The notes beneath the pieces are model-generated. The model searched no databases. It saw only the letters and a list, made by a program, of their open reading frames with translations, and had not been told where the DNA came from. This document shows, piece after piece, positions 32,388-40,704 of a stretch of 64,000 nt of DNA. The DNA is taken from positions 895,623 through 959,622 of the forward strand of contig NZ_JALGBZ010000002.1 in the NCBI RefSeq assembly GCF_023757625.1, given 5' to 3'. Both the position numbers and the translations under genes were made by a program. This stretch comes from Halomonas sp. S3-1-1. Lineage in GTDB: Bacteria; Pseudomonadota; Gammaproteobacteria; Pseudomonadales; Halomonadaceae. Within the stretch, counting starts at the first letter, position 1. Every line of letters starts with the position of its first letter.

Positions 32388-32939
32388 CTACTTGTCGAAC
32401 TCGGATTCGATTTTGGCCCGACGCCGCCGACGCTTTTGTCGGCGGCGTTTCCAGTTGTAGGAGACGTGCCAGCGCCACAGCAGGCGAATGGTCACGTTAG
32501 CGAGTACGGCGAGCACGACCGCCGTGACGATCGAGCCTAGAAACAGCGGCGGCAAGATGTCGTGCATCTGCTCGGCCAGCCAGCGCGTCGAAATGCGCGA
32601 CGGCGCCTCGCGCACCGGCGCCCCCATCAAGAACGTTCCCACCCGATAGTTGAAGTAGAAGATCACCGGCATGGTCAGCGGATTGGTGATCCAGACCAGA
32701 CTTACCGACAGCGCCAGATTGCAGCGCCCGATCCGCGCGCCGAGCGCGGCCAACATCATCTGCAGCGGAATCGGCAGCAGGGCGCAAAAAATACCGACGC
32801 TAAAGGCGTTGGCCACGCTTTTACGCGTCAACAGCCAAAGCCCGGGGTCGGCGATCAAGGGCGCCATGAAGCGAAGCGATCGCTGGCGTCTCAGGGTGTC
32901 GGGCTTGGGCATGTAGCGCTGCAGGAAACGGCGCGGCAT
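32388..32939 (-). CDS. DUF2062 family membrane protein
   Basis: 183 residues. The DUF2062 pattern (SVANAFSVGIFCALLPIPLQMMLAA, then NLALSVSLVWITNPLTMPVIFYFNY) covers about 40-110, with two or three membrane segments and another at about 130-155. The C-terminus is very basic (WKRRRQKRRRRR). The role of the family is unknown; the gene often stands near lol and comEC genes, as here, and I would not assign a function beyond an inner membrane location. Confidence 0.85.
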   Translation of the reverse strand: MPRRFLQRYMPKPDTLRRQRSLRFMAPLIADPGLWLLTRKSVANAFSVGIFCALLPIPLQMMLAALGARIGRCNLALSVSLVWITNPLTMPVIFYFNYRVGTFLMGAPVREAPSRISTRWLAEQMHDILPPLFLGSIVTAVVLAVLANVTIRLLWRWHVSYNWKRRRQKRRRRRAKIESEFDK

Positions 32940-33030
32940 GTCGGTTACTCTTTGAAGTAGTGCGCTCCATTATCCACATCGCGCGCCGCGAAGGCTACGC
33001 CGGTCGTCACGCGCCGGCTTGGGGGTGAAC

Positions 33031-35298
33031 ATGCGAATAGGGGCGGTCGCACCGGCGGCCATGGCAGCGCTCGGTGCGGCAGTGATCGCCGAGTACAGCG
33101 GCGCCGAAGGGCGTCTTCTACCCGCCTTCAGCGCAGCGCTGGTGGTCGCGCTGTTGCTCGTCAATCGCGCCCCTCGAGCGCTGCCCGCACTGCTGGCAGG
33201 GGGCTGGGTGCTGCTCGGCGTTCACCTCGAGTGGCAGCGAACGCTGCCGGCGGGGCTCGGCGGTGAGGATCTCAGCGTCATCGCGCGCATTGATGAGGCG
33301 CAGCGCGATGAAGGCTTAAGCCGGCTAAACCTTCGCGTGCTCGAGTGCGAAAGCCCGGCGCAGCGTCTGGACTGCGCCGGGCTTGATCGCGTGCGCGTCA
33401 GTGCCTATGGCGATACCGCCTTTGAAGCGGGCCAGACTTGGCGGCTTACGCTTCGCCTGCGACCGCCCGGCGGGTTCAAAAACCCACACCGCTTCGATTA
33501 TGCCCGCTGGCTCTGGCGCGAGGGCATCCACGCCACCGGCTACGTGCGCCCGGACCCGGCGACGCATTTGATCACTCCAAAGCGTTCGACGTTGAGGTCG
33601 CTGGCGCTTGCGCACATCGACGCCACGTCCCTGGAGGCGCGCACCAGGCGCTGGCTCGCTGCGCTTAGCTTGGGCTCGAGCCAGCGGCTGACCCAGGACG
33701 ATTGGACACTTTTGAACGCCACCGGCACCACGCACCTGGTGGTCATCTCCGGCTTGCACGTGGGGCTGGTGGCCTCACTGGTGCTCTGGGTCAGCCGCCT
33801 TCTGGCCCGGCTGATGACCCCGCAAAACTGGCGGCTGCGTGCCTGGCCTTGGTTAGCGGCGGGGGGCGCCTGCGTGGGTTACGCCGTACTTGCGGGGTTG
33901 GGGCCGCCGGCGATGCGCGCCATGGTGATGACGCTGCTCGGGCTCTGGGTGCTCAGCGGGCGCCACGCGCCGGGAGCCTGGCAGGCCTGGTGGCTGGCGC
34001 TTTTACTGGTCGTGCTGGTCGACCCGCTCGCGCCCTGGCGCCCGGGGCTGTGGCTATCGTTTGTGGCCGTGGGCTGGCTGATCGTCATCTGGCAGGGGCG
34101 AGCCCGGCCCCAGGGCGTCAGGGGCTGGGTGTGGGCGCTGGTACGAACACAGCTTTTATTGTCGCCACTCATGGCGGCGGCGGTGCTGATCGGCTTTGGC
34201 CGCGTTGCCCCGGGAGCGCCGCTGGTGAATCTGATCGCCGTGCCCTGGGTGAGTGCGGTCATGGTGCCGCTGGCGCTGCTGGGCTGGCTGCTGGCGCCGC
34301 TGTTCGGCGCCGGCGAGCTCGTTTGGCGCGGCTTCGAAGCCGCCCTTAGAGTTTTTCATGCGCTTTTACGCATCGCGCTCGAGGCGCTGCCGCTATGGGA
34401 GCCCGCCATCGAGCTTCGTTTTGCCCTGGCCGCGGCGCTTTTACTGCTGGCGCTCTGTTTTGGACTCGCCTTCGTGCCGCGCTGGCTGCGCGCAACCTCC
34501 TGCGCGGTGGCCGCTGCGCTGCTGTTTTTCTACCAGCCCAAATCACTCGCGCCTGGGGTTTTGCGCGTCACTGTGTTCGATGTCGGCCAGGGCCAGCTTA
34601 TCGAGCTTCAAAGCGCCACCCGGCGGCTTTTGTACGATACCGGCCCGCGCTTTCGAAGCGGCTTCATGCCGATCGAGTCACTCTGGCCGCCTGGACAGCG
34701 CTTTGATCGCGTAATCGTTAGCCACGGCGACAGCGATCACGCCGGCGGCGTCAAGGCGCTTTTGAGCGACCACGCAGTGGCGGCCTGGCAGGCACCCTGG
34801 GGTGAGGTGGTGGCGGCGCCGTTTACGCCCTGCGCCCGGGGCCAGCGCTGGGCACACGACGAAATCGCGTACCGCGTGCTCTGGCCGCCGGCCGGGGAGA
34901 ACGCGCTCACGCCCAACGAGCGCTCCTGCGTGCTCGAGGTTAGCGTTGGCGAGCACCGTGTATTGATCACTGGTGACGTTGGGCGCCAAACCGAGCGGCG
35001 CCTGATCAATGATCTCGAAGCCACAGTCAGCGTGCTGGTGGCGGGCCACCACGGGAGCCGTTCGAGCTCCGGCGTACAGTTCGTGCGTGAAAGCGCGCCG
35101 CGGCACGTGGTATTCAGCGCCGGGCGTGACAACGCCTTTGGCCATCCGGCGGATGAGGTGGTGCGCCGGTTTCGAGGCGTATCGAGCTGCCTTTGGAGCA
35201 CCGCCGAGGATGGGGCGCTGAGCTTTCATGTCGAGGCGGGTAAGGAAATACGCGTCGAGACGGCGCGTGCGTCGGTGAAAAGGCGCAAGCGGTGTTGA
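33031..35298 (+). CDS. comEC: DNA internalization channel ComEC/Rec2
   Basis: 755 residues. An N-terminal DUF4131 part, a central competence domain with many membrane segments (LVVISGLHVGLVASLVLWV and GLGPPAMRAMVMTLLGLWVL are typical), and a C-terminal metallo-beta-lactamase domain with VIVSHGDSDHAGGVKAL and AGHHGSRSSSG. ComEC forms the inner membrane channel through which single-stranded DNA enters in natural transformation. The ATG at 33031 has a G-rich ribosome site; a TTG four codons upstream is possible. No other competence gene lies in the window. Confidence 0.93.
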   Translation: MRIGAVAPAAMAALGAAVIAEYSGAEGRLLPAFSAALVVALLLVNRAPRALPALLAGGWVLLGVHLEWQRTLPAGLGGEDLSVIARIDEAQRDEGLSRLNLRVLECESPAQRLDCAGLDRVRVSAYGDTAFEAGQTWRLTLRLRPPGGFKNPHRFDYARWLWREGIHATGYVRPDPATHLITPKRSTLRSLALAHIDATSLEARTRRWLAALSLGSSQRLTQDDWTLLNATGTTHLVVISGLHVGLVASLVLWVSRLLARLMTPQNWRLRAWPWLAAGGACVGYAVLAGLGPPAMRAMVMTLLGLWVLSGRHAPGAWQAWWLALLLVVLVDPLAPWRPGLWLSFVAVGWLIVIWQGRARPQGVRGWVWALVRTQLLLSPLMAAAVLIGFGRVAPGAPLVNLIAVPWVSAVMVPLALLGWLLAPLFGAGELVWRGFEAALRVFHALLRIALEALPLWEPAIELRFALAAALLLLALCFGLAFVPRWLRATSCAVAAALLFFYQPKSLAPGVLRVTVFDVGQGQLIELQSATRRLLYDTGPRFRSGFMPIESLWPPGQRFDRVIVSHGDSDHAGGVKALLSDHAVAAWQAPWGEVVAAPFTPCARGQRWAHDEIAYRVLWPPAGENALTPNERSCVLEVSVGEHRVLITGDVGRQTERRLINDLEATVSVLVAGHHGSRSSSGVQFVRESAPRHVVFSAGRDNAFGHPADEVVRRFRGVSSCLWSTAEDGALSFHVEAGKEIRVETARASVKRRKRC

Positions 35299-35353
35299 TA
35301 CGTCGCGCCTTAGGGTAGAATTCGGCGCACTGCACATTAGGGCTGGAGCGCGT

Positions 35354-37090
35354 GTGACCGATTCGAGCTGGGCGTTGTACAAACGCTTGTTGGAGTACGT
35401 AAAACCCCATTGGAAAATGTTTGCGTTGGCGATCATCGGTTTCGTGATCTACGCCGCGTCCAGCACGGCGCTGGCCGAGATGATGAAGCGCCTGATCGAC
35501 GGGATACAGAACCCGGACGCCGCCTTTCGTTTCTTTTTGCCGCTGTTCGTGGTGCTGATGTTCGCCGCCCGCGGGATAGGAACGTTTTTGAGCACCTACT
35601 ACATGGCCTACGTGGGCCGCTATGTGATTCATACGCTGCGCTGCGACGTGTTCGATCACATGCTGCATCTGCCCGGGCGCTTTTTCGATCAGCACTCGAG
35701 CGGCCATCTCGTCTCGCGCGTCACCTACCACGTCGAGCAGGTCGCGAGTGCGGCGACCAACGCGGTCACGGTGATTCTGCGCGAAGGGCTTTTCGTCGTC
35801 GGGCTGGTGCTTTACCTGCTCTGGACCAACTGGATGCTGACGCTGCTCTTTTTGGCGGTGACGCCGGTGATCGCCGTGGTCGTGAGCTTCGTCAGCAAGC
35901 GCTTTCGCAAAATCTCCAAGCGAATACAGAACTCCGTGGGCGACGTGACCCACGTTGCGTCAGAGGCGCTCACGGGCTATCGGGTGGTGCGCACCCACGG
36001 CGCCGAGGCCTTCGAGAAAAAACGCTTCGAGCGCGCCAGCGAAGAGAACCGCCGCCAGAGCATGAAACAGGCGATGACCAAGGCGATCAGCTCGCCGGTG
36101 ATTTTGATGCTGGTAGCGATTTCGATGGCGCTGCTGGTGTGGCTTGCCATGGCGCCGGCCTTTTTAGCCGACATGACGCCGGGGGAATTCGTGGCCTTCA
36201 TCACCGCCGCGGCGCTGATGATCAAGCCGGTGCGCCAGCTCACCGAAATCAACGGCGACATTCAAAAGGGGCTGGCCGCCGCCGCCGAGCTGTTTGGCGT
36301 GGTGGATCTGTCCACCGAGCCGGATAACGGCACGCTGGTCCCCGAAACGCTCAAGGGTGACGTGCGCTTTGAAAACGTGAGCTTTCGTTACGGTGAGGAG
36401 CAGCCCAACGTGCTCCACGGCATCGACCTGCACATTGCGCCGGGTGAAATGGTCGCCATCGTTGGGCGCTCCGGCGGCGGCAAGTCAACGCTGGTCGGGC
36501 TGTTGCCACGCTTCTATCGGCCGTCTGAAGGGCGCCTGCTGATCGACGATGCCGATATCGACGACTACGCGCTCGGCGCACTTCGTCAGCACATCGCGAT
36601 CGTCTCGCAGCAGGTGACGCTGTTCAACACCACCATCGCCGCCAATATCGCCTACGGCGAGAACGAGCCTGATCGGGCGCGAATCGAGGAGGCCGCCAAG
36701 GCGGCCTACGCCAGCGAGTTCATCGACCAACTGCCGCAGGGCCTTGATACGGTGGTCGGCGAAAACGGCCTCACGCTTTCCGGCGGCCAGCGCCAGCGCC
36801 TGGCCATTGCCCGGGCGATCTACCGAAAGGCGCCCATTCTGGTGTTCGACGAGGCGACGTCGGCGCTCGATTCCGAATCCGAGCGCTATATTCAAAAGGC
36901 GCTCGAATACGTCTGTCATGGCCGCACGACCCTAGTGATCGCCCACCGGCTCTCTACCATCGAGCGCGCCGATCGTATCGTCGTGATGGATCAGGGGCGG
37001 ATCGTCGAGCAGGGCACCCACGAGGCGCTGCTCGAGCGTCAAGGCGCTTACGCCGCGCTTCATCAGATGCAGTTTCAGGAGTACGCGTGA
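35354..37090 (+). CDS. msbA: Lipid A export ATP-binding/permease protein MsbA
   Basis: 578 residues, GTG start with GGAG upstream. A six-helix ABC exporter membrane domain (about 15-320) precedes the ATPase domain with GRSGGGKSTLVGLLPRFY, the signature LTLSGGQRQRLAIARAI and LVFDEATSALD. MsbA flips lipid A core across the inner membrane. The neighbour lpxK, overlapping by four bases, completes lipid A, as in many gammaproteobacteria. A weak TTGATA / TAGAAT pair with a 15-base spacer at 35295-35321 may be its promoter. Confidence 0.96.
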   Translation: MTDSSWALYKRLLEYVKPHWKMFALAIIGFVIYAASSTALAEMMKRLIDGIQNPDAAFRFFLPLFVVLMFAARGIGTFLSTYYMAYVGRYVIHTLRCDVFDHMLHLPGRFFDQHSSGHLVSRVTYHVEQVASAATNAVTVILREGLFVVGLVLYLLWTNWMLTLLFLAVTPVIAVVVSFVSKRFRKISKRIQNSVGDVTHVASEALTGYRVVRTHGAEAFEKKRFERASEENRRQSMKQAMTKAISSPVILMLVAISMALLVWLAMAPAFLADMTPGEFVAFITAAALMIKPVRQLTEINGDIQKGLAAAAELFGVVDLSTEPDNGTLVPETLKGDVRFENVSFRYGEEQPNVLHGIDLHIAPGEMVAIVGRSGGGKSTLVGLLPRFYRPSEGRLLIDDADIDDYALGALRQHIAIVSQQVTLFNTTIAANIAYGENEPDRARIEEAAKAAYASEFIDQLPQGLDTVVGENGLTLSGGQRQRLAIARAIYRKAPILVFDEATSALDSESERYIQKALEYVCHGRTTLVIAHRLSTIERADRIVVMDQGRIVEQGTHEALLERQGAYAALHQMQFQEYA

Positions 37091-38142
37091 GCCTTGCCGG
37101 CCGCTGGCTCGACGGGGTCTACCGGGAGCGTCTCACCCAAGCACCCTGGCTTCTACCGCTGCTGCCTTTGAGCGCGCTTTATGGCGCAGTGGCCAGGCGT
37201 CGCGCCCGCGCCTACCGCACGGGCAAAAAAAGCGTCTGGCGCGCGCCGGTGCCGGTCATCGTGGTGGGTAACATCACCCTCGGAGGTACCGGCAAGTCGC
37301 CGCTGGTGGCTTGGCTTGCCGCGTTCTTGGCGCGCCATGGCTATACGCCCGGTATCGTTACGCGCGGCTACGGTGGCCGCGCACCGGCGTACCCGCTGAT
37401 CGTGGATGAGACGACCCCAGTCGAGCACAGCGGCGATGAGCCGCTGATGCTCTTTCGCCAAACCGGCGCGCGCGTGGCGGTGGACCCGAACCGCCCGCGC
37501 GGCGCCCGGGCGCTGATCGAGCGCGGCTGCGACATCCTCATCAGCGACGATGGCCTGCAGCATCTGGCGCTGGGCCGCGATATCGAGCTTCTGGTGATCG
37601 ACGGCGCGCGGGGCCTTGGCAACCGGCGCTGCCTGCCCGCGGGGCCGCTGCGAGAGCCAGCAGGAAGGCTCGAAAGCGTGGATGCGGTGATCGTCAACGG
37701 CGCTCTCACTCGGCCGCTGTCCGTCGAGCCGGTCACGATGACGCTCGCCCCGGCGCGCTGGCAGCGGGTAGGCAGCGGCGAGCACGCCGCGCTCACACCG
37801 TTACCTTTCGAGCCCCCGGTGCACGCGGTGGCGGGTATCGGCAACCCCGCGCGCTTTTTCAAGACGCTTGACGCTCTCGGCGTCGAGGGCGAGCGCCACG
37901 CGTTTGCTGATCATCACGCCTTCGATGCCAAAGCGCTTGCGTTTACCCCGCCCAGGCCGCTCGTGATGACGGCCAAGGACGCGGTAAAGTGTCGTACGCT
38001 TGCACCCAACGAGAGCTGGGCGCTGGAGGTCGAGGCCGAACTCCCCGAGTCGTTTGGTGCCTGGCTGATCGACGCGCTGGCAACGCGTGCCCCGAATGAA
38101 TCACTATCGACAAACACATACGAGGAAGGCGCTCATGGATAA
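37087..38142 (+). CDS. lpxK: Tetraacyldisaccharide 4'-kinase LpxK
   Basis: 351 residues, GTG start inside the end of msbA. The P-loop [17 protein letters not shown] is at about residues 58-74; [20 protein letters not shown] carries the catalytic Asp region. LpxK phosphorylates the 4' position of the lipid A disaccharide at the inner membrane. The 3' end overlaps the next small gene by eight bases. Confidence 0.96.
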   Translation: MSLAGRWLDGVYRERLTQAPWLLPLLPLSALYGAVARRRARAYRTGKKSVWRAPVPVIVVGNITLGGTGKSPLVAWLAAFLARHGYTPGIVTRGYGGRAPAYPLIVDETTPVEHSGDEPLMLFRQTGARVAVDPNRPRGARALIERGCDILISDDGLQHLALGRDIELLVIDGARGLGNRRCLPAGPLREPAGRLESVDAVIVNGALTRPLSVEPVTMTLAPARWQRVGSGEHAALTPLPFEPPVHAVAGIGNPARFFKTLDALGVEGERHAFADHHAFDAKALAFTPPRPLVMTAKDAVKCRTLAPNESWALEVEAELPESFGAWLIDALATRAPNESLSTNTYEEGAHG

Positions 38143-38344
38143 GGAACTCTTGGCAATGCTGGTTTGCCCGCTTTGTAACGGCAAACTCGAATACGATCGC
38201 GACGCGCAGGAGCTCATCTGCTACTACGATGGGCTGGCCTACCCGATTCGTGAGGGCATCCCGGTAATGCTGCCGGAAGAGGCGCGCGTACTCAGCGCCG
38301 ACGAGAAGCTCAACACCTCACCAGGACGCACGGGGCAGGCGTAG
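38135..38344 (+). CDS. ycaR: Trm112-family small zinc-type protein (YcaR)
   Basis: 69 residues from the ATG at 38135, preceded by GAGGAAGG. The sequence begins [21 protein letters not shown]; the Cys-Pro-x-Cys pair is typical of the Trm112p/UPF0434 family, as is [16 protein letters not shown]. The gene sits between lpxK and kdsB, as in E. coli and Pseudomonas. The molecular role in bacteria is not clear. It overlaps lpxK and abuts kdsB, so it belongs to the same transcript. Confidence 0.92.
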   Translation: MDKELLAMLVCPLCNGKLEYDRDAQELICYYDGLAYPIREGIPVMLPEEARVLSADEKLNTSPGRTGQA

Positions 38345-39124
38345 ATGGCAGGCTCAACGGATTTCATCGTTGTCATCCCGGCGCGCTTTGGCTCCTCGCG
38401 CCTGCCCGGTAAACCGCTTCTGGATATCGCCGGTGAGCCGATGGTAGCCCACGTCTGGCGCCGCGCCAATCAAAGCCAGGCCAGGCGCGTGGTCGTGGCC
38501 ACCGACGACGAGCGCATTTGCGAGGCGCTTTTGCCGCTAGGGGCCGAGGTCGTCATGACCCGCTCGGATCACCCCTCCGGCACCGACCGCTTGGCGGAGG
38601 TAGCCGAGCGGCTGGGCCTTGACGACGATACGCTGGTCGTCAACGTTCAGGGCGACGAGCCCTTGATTCCGCCGGCGCTGATCGACCAGGTGGCCGAACG
38701 GCTCGCCGACGACCCCGAGGCGTCGATTGCAACATTGGCCGAGCCGATCCTGGAGGTCGAAACGCTATTCAACCCGAACGTGGTCAAGGTCACCCGTAGC
38801 CACGCTGGGCGCGCGCTCTACTTCTCGCGGGCGCCCATGCCCTGGGATCGCGAGCAGTTCGCGCAGAAGCCGAGTCTTCTGAGTACCGATGCCTGGCTCA
38901 GGCACATCGGTATCTATGCCTATCGGGCGAGCTTTCTAAGCGACTACCAGCACATGGCGCCTTCCCAGCTCGAGCAGCTCGAGCAGCTCGAACAGCTCAG
39001 AGCGCTTCAGCACGGTCACATCATTCAGGTGGCGCTGGCCTGCGCGCAAAATCCCACCGGCGTGGATACGTTTGAAGATCTGGCGCGGGTGCGTTTACTC
39101 ATCGAACAAACGGAGGCCCAATGA
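38345..39124 (+). CDS. kdsB: 3-deoxy-manno-octulosonate cytidylyltransferase KdsB
   Basis: 259 residues. [15 protein letters not shown] is the nucleotide-binding loop, with [18 protein letters not shown] and [12 protein letters not shown] as further CMP-Kdo synthetase motifs. The enzyme activates Kdo with CTP for the inner core of lipopolysaccharide. The ATG follows directly on the stop of ycaR. A Leu-Glu-Gln repeat near residue 210 comes from a 9-base repeated unit, but the length there equals that of E. coli KdsB. Confidence 0.96.
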   Translation: MAGSTDFIVVIPARFGSSRLPGKPLLDIAGEPMVAHVWRRANQSQARRVVVATDDERICEALLPLGAEVVMTRSDHPSGTDRLAEVAERLGLDDDTLVVNVQGDEPLIPPALIDQVAERLADDPEASIATLAEPILEVETLFNPNVVKVTRSHAGRALYFSRAPMPWDREQFAQKPSLLSTDAWLRHIGIYAYRASFLSDYQHMAPSQLEQLEQLEQLRALQHGHIIQVALACAQNPTGVDTFEDLARVRLLIEQTEAQ

Positions 39125-39585
39125 CGCGAGTGCTGTTCGTCTGTCTGGGCAATATTTGCCGCTCACCGAGCGCCGAAGGCGTGTTTCGCAAGGCCCTCGT
39201 TGATGCCGGGCTCGCTTGTGAGGTCGAGGTCGATTCCTGCGGCATCGGCGACTGGCACGTAGGCAAGGCGCCGGACGAGCGCGCTCAAAAAGCGGCGCTG
39301 TGCCGCGGGGTGGATATTAGCGAGCTCAAGGCGCGCACGCTTCGCCCCGAGGATTTCGACGCCTTCGACTACGTGCTCGGCATGGACCGCGATAATCTCG
39401 ACGCCATTCGGGCAATGGCGCCTGACGGCTGCCGCGCGCGTATCGGCCTCTTTCTCGAGTATGCCGAGGTGAGTGAAACCGAGGTGCCAGACCCGTACTT
39501 CGGCGGCGAGCAGGGTTTTGAGCACGTGCTGGATTTAATCGAGGCGGCCTCACAAGGCTTGATCGAAGCCCTGAGAAAGCGCTGA
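39121..39585 (+). CDS. Low-molecular-weight protein tyrosine phosphatase
   Basis: 154 residues. The catalytic P-loop [14 protein letters not shown] (Cys-x5-Arg-Ser) is at residues 7-20 and the general-acid loop EVPDPYFGG near 120. It removes phosphate from tyrosine residues. In this conserved kdsB-ptp-murB setting the substrate is unknown; relatives such as Wzb act on capsule kinases, but no such kinase is nearby. It overlaps kdsB by four bases and murB by one. Confidence 0.94.
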   Translation: MTRVLFVCLGNICRSPSAEGVFRKALVDAGLACEVEVDSCGIGDWHVGKAPDERAQKAALCRGVDISELKARTLRPEDFDAFDYVLGMDRDNLDAIRAMAPDGCRARIGLFLEYAEVSETEVPDPYFGGEQGFEHVLDLIEAASQGLIEALRKR

Positions 39586-40592
39586 TGGGTGCAGTGCTTG
39601 AAGAGAAGGTGGATCTCACCTTCGCCAATACGTTGAGGCTTCCCTGCACGGCGGATATTGCCGCTCGCCCTAAAACACTGACGGAGCTTCGCCGGGTGCT
39701 CGAGGCGTGCCGCTCAAAAAATCTGCCTGTCACATTACTCGGCGGCGGCAGCAACGTGCTGCTGCCAGAGCGCCTTACAGGCGCGGCCATTACGCTGGAT
39801 TTTGACCAGTGGTGGATCGAGCGAAAAGGGGATGAGGGTATCGCTTACGTGGGTGCCGGCGCTCACTGGCATACGCTGGTGATGACGCTTGCCGAGCGCG
39901 GCTGGTGGGGGCTCGAGAACCTAGCGCTCATCCCTGGACGCTGTGGTGCGGCGCCAGTGCAGAACATCGGCGCTTACGGGGTCGAGCTCGGCGACTGCCT
40001 CGAAGGCGTGCAGGTCATGACCCTCGATACCAGGCGCGTTTACTGGCTTTCCCAAGAGCAGTGCAAGCTTTCTTACCGCGACAGCGTCTTCAAGCGCGAA
40101 CTGGCGGGAAAGGTCGCGATTCTGCGCCTGGCGCTGCGGCTCTCCCGAAACGGGGCGCCAAAGCTTGGCTACGGCGATCTGGCTCAGCGCGTCACCAGAG
40201 AGGCAACGCCATTGCAAGTTGCCCAGGCCGTATGCCAAACGCGCCAAGAGAAGCTGCCGGACCCGGACGTGCTCGCCAACGCCGGCAGCTTTTTCAAAAA
40301 TCCGGTGGTAAGCGAGGCCACGGCCCAGGCGTTACTGGGTCGCCATCCGGACATGCCCTGTTTCTCGCAGCCTGACGGGCGCTGTAAGCTCGCGGCGGGC
40401 TGGCTGATCGACCGGTGTGAGTTGAAGGGCCAACGCTTCGGCGCCTTTGGCATTCACGAGCGCCAGGCGCTGGTGCTGGTGCACTTTGGCGGCGGCAGCC
40501 GCGAAGAGCTTTTCGACGTGGCTAACACCATCGTCGAGACGGTCGAGTCCCGCTTTGGCGTACGCCTTGAGCCGGAGCCGCGAACGCTCTAG
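39585..40592 (+). CDS. murB: UDP-N-acetylenolpyruvoylglucosamine reductase MurB
   Basis: 335 residues, the type I length. The FAD-binding site shows LLGGGSNVLLPE and IPGRCGAAPVQNIGAYGVEL; the catalytic serine region is NAGSFFKNPVV and a glutamate lies near the C-terminus (GVRLEPEPRTL). MurB makes UDP-MurNAc with NADPH, feeding MurC in the dcw cluster. It ends the envelope block and is followed by a strong terminator. Confidence 0.96.
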   Translation: MGAVLEEKVDLTFANTLRLPCTADIAARPKTLTELRRVLEACRSKNLPVTLLGGGSNVLLPERLTGAAITLDFDQWWIERKGDEGIAYVGAGAHWHTLVMTLAERGWWGLENLALIPGRCGAAPVQNIGAYGVELGDCLEGVQVMTLDTRRVYWLSQEQCKLSYRDSVFKRELAGKVAILRLALRLSRNGAPKLGYGDLAQRVTREATPLQVAQAVCQTRQEKLPDPDVLANAGSFFKNPVVSEATAQALLGRHPDMPCFSQPDGRCKLAAGWLIDRCELKGQRFGAFGIHERQALVLVHFGGGSREELFDVANTIVETVESRFGVRLEPEPRTL

Positions 40593-40666
40593 GCGTTTGT
40601 ACGGACGCTTTCTTTTCGCACCTTATTTAATTCACTGTATTTATCTCACTCTTTTACAGGCATAAA

Positions 40667-40692
40667 AAAAACCCCGCCGAGGCGGGGTTTTT
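40667..40692. terminator. Bidirectional terminator between murB and rne
   Basis: AAAAACCCCGCC, GA, GGCGGGGTTTTT: a perfect 12-base stem with poly-A and poly-T outer ends, between two convergent genes. Confidence 0.93.
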
Positions 40693-40704
40693 CACGTGCG
40701 CGGT

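Noticed and set aside
38966..39000. Tandem 9-base repeat in kdsB coding for Leu-Glu-Gln
   Set aside because: E. coli KdsB has the same number of residues here, so this is not a repeat expansion.
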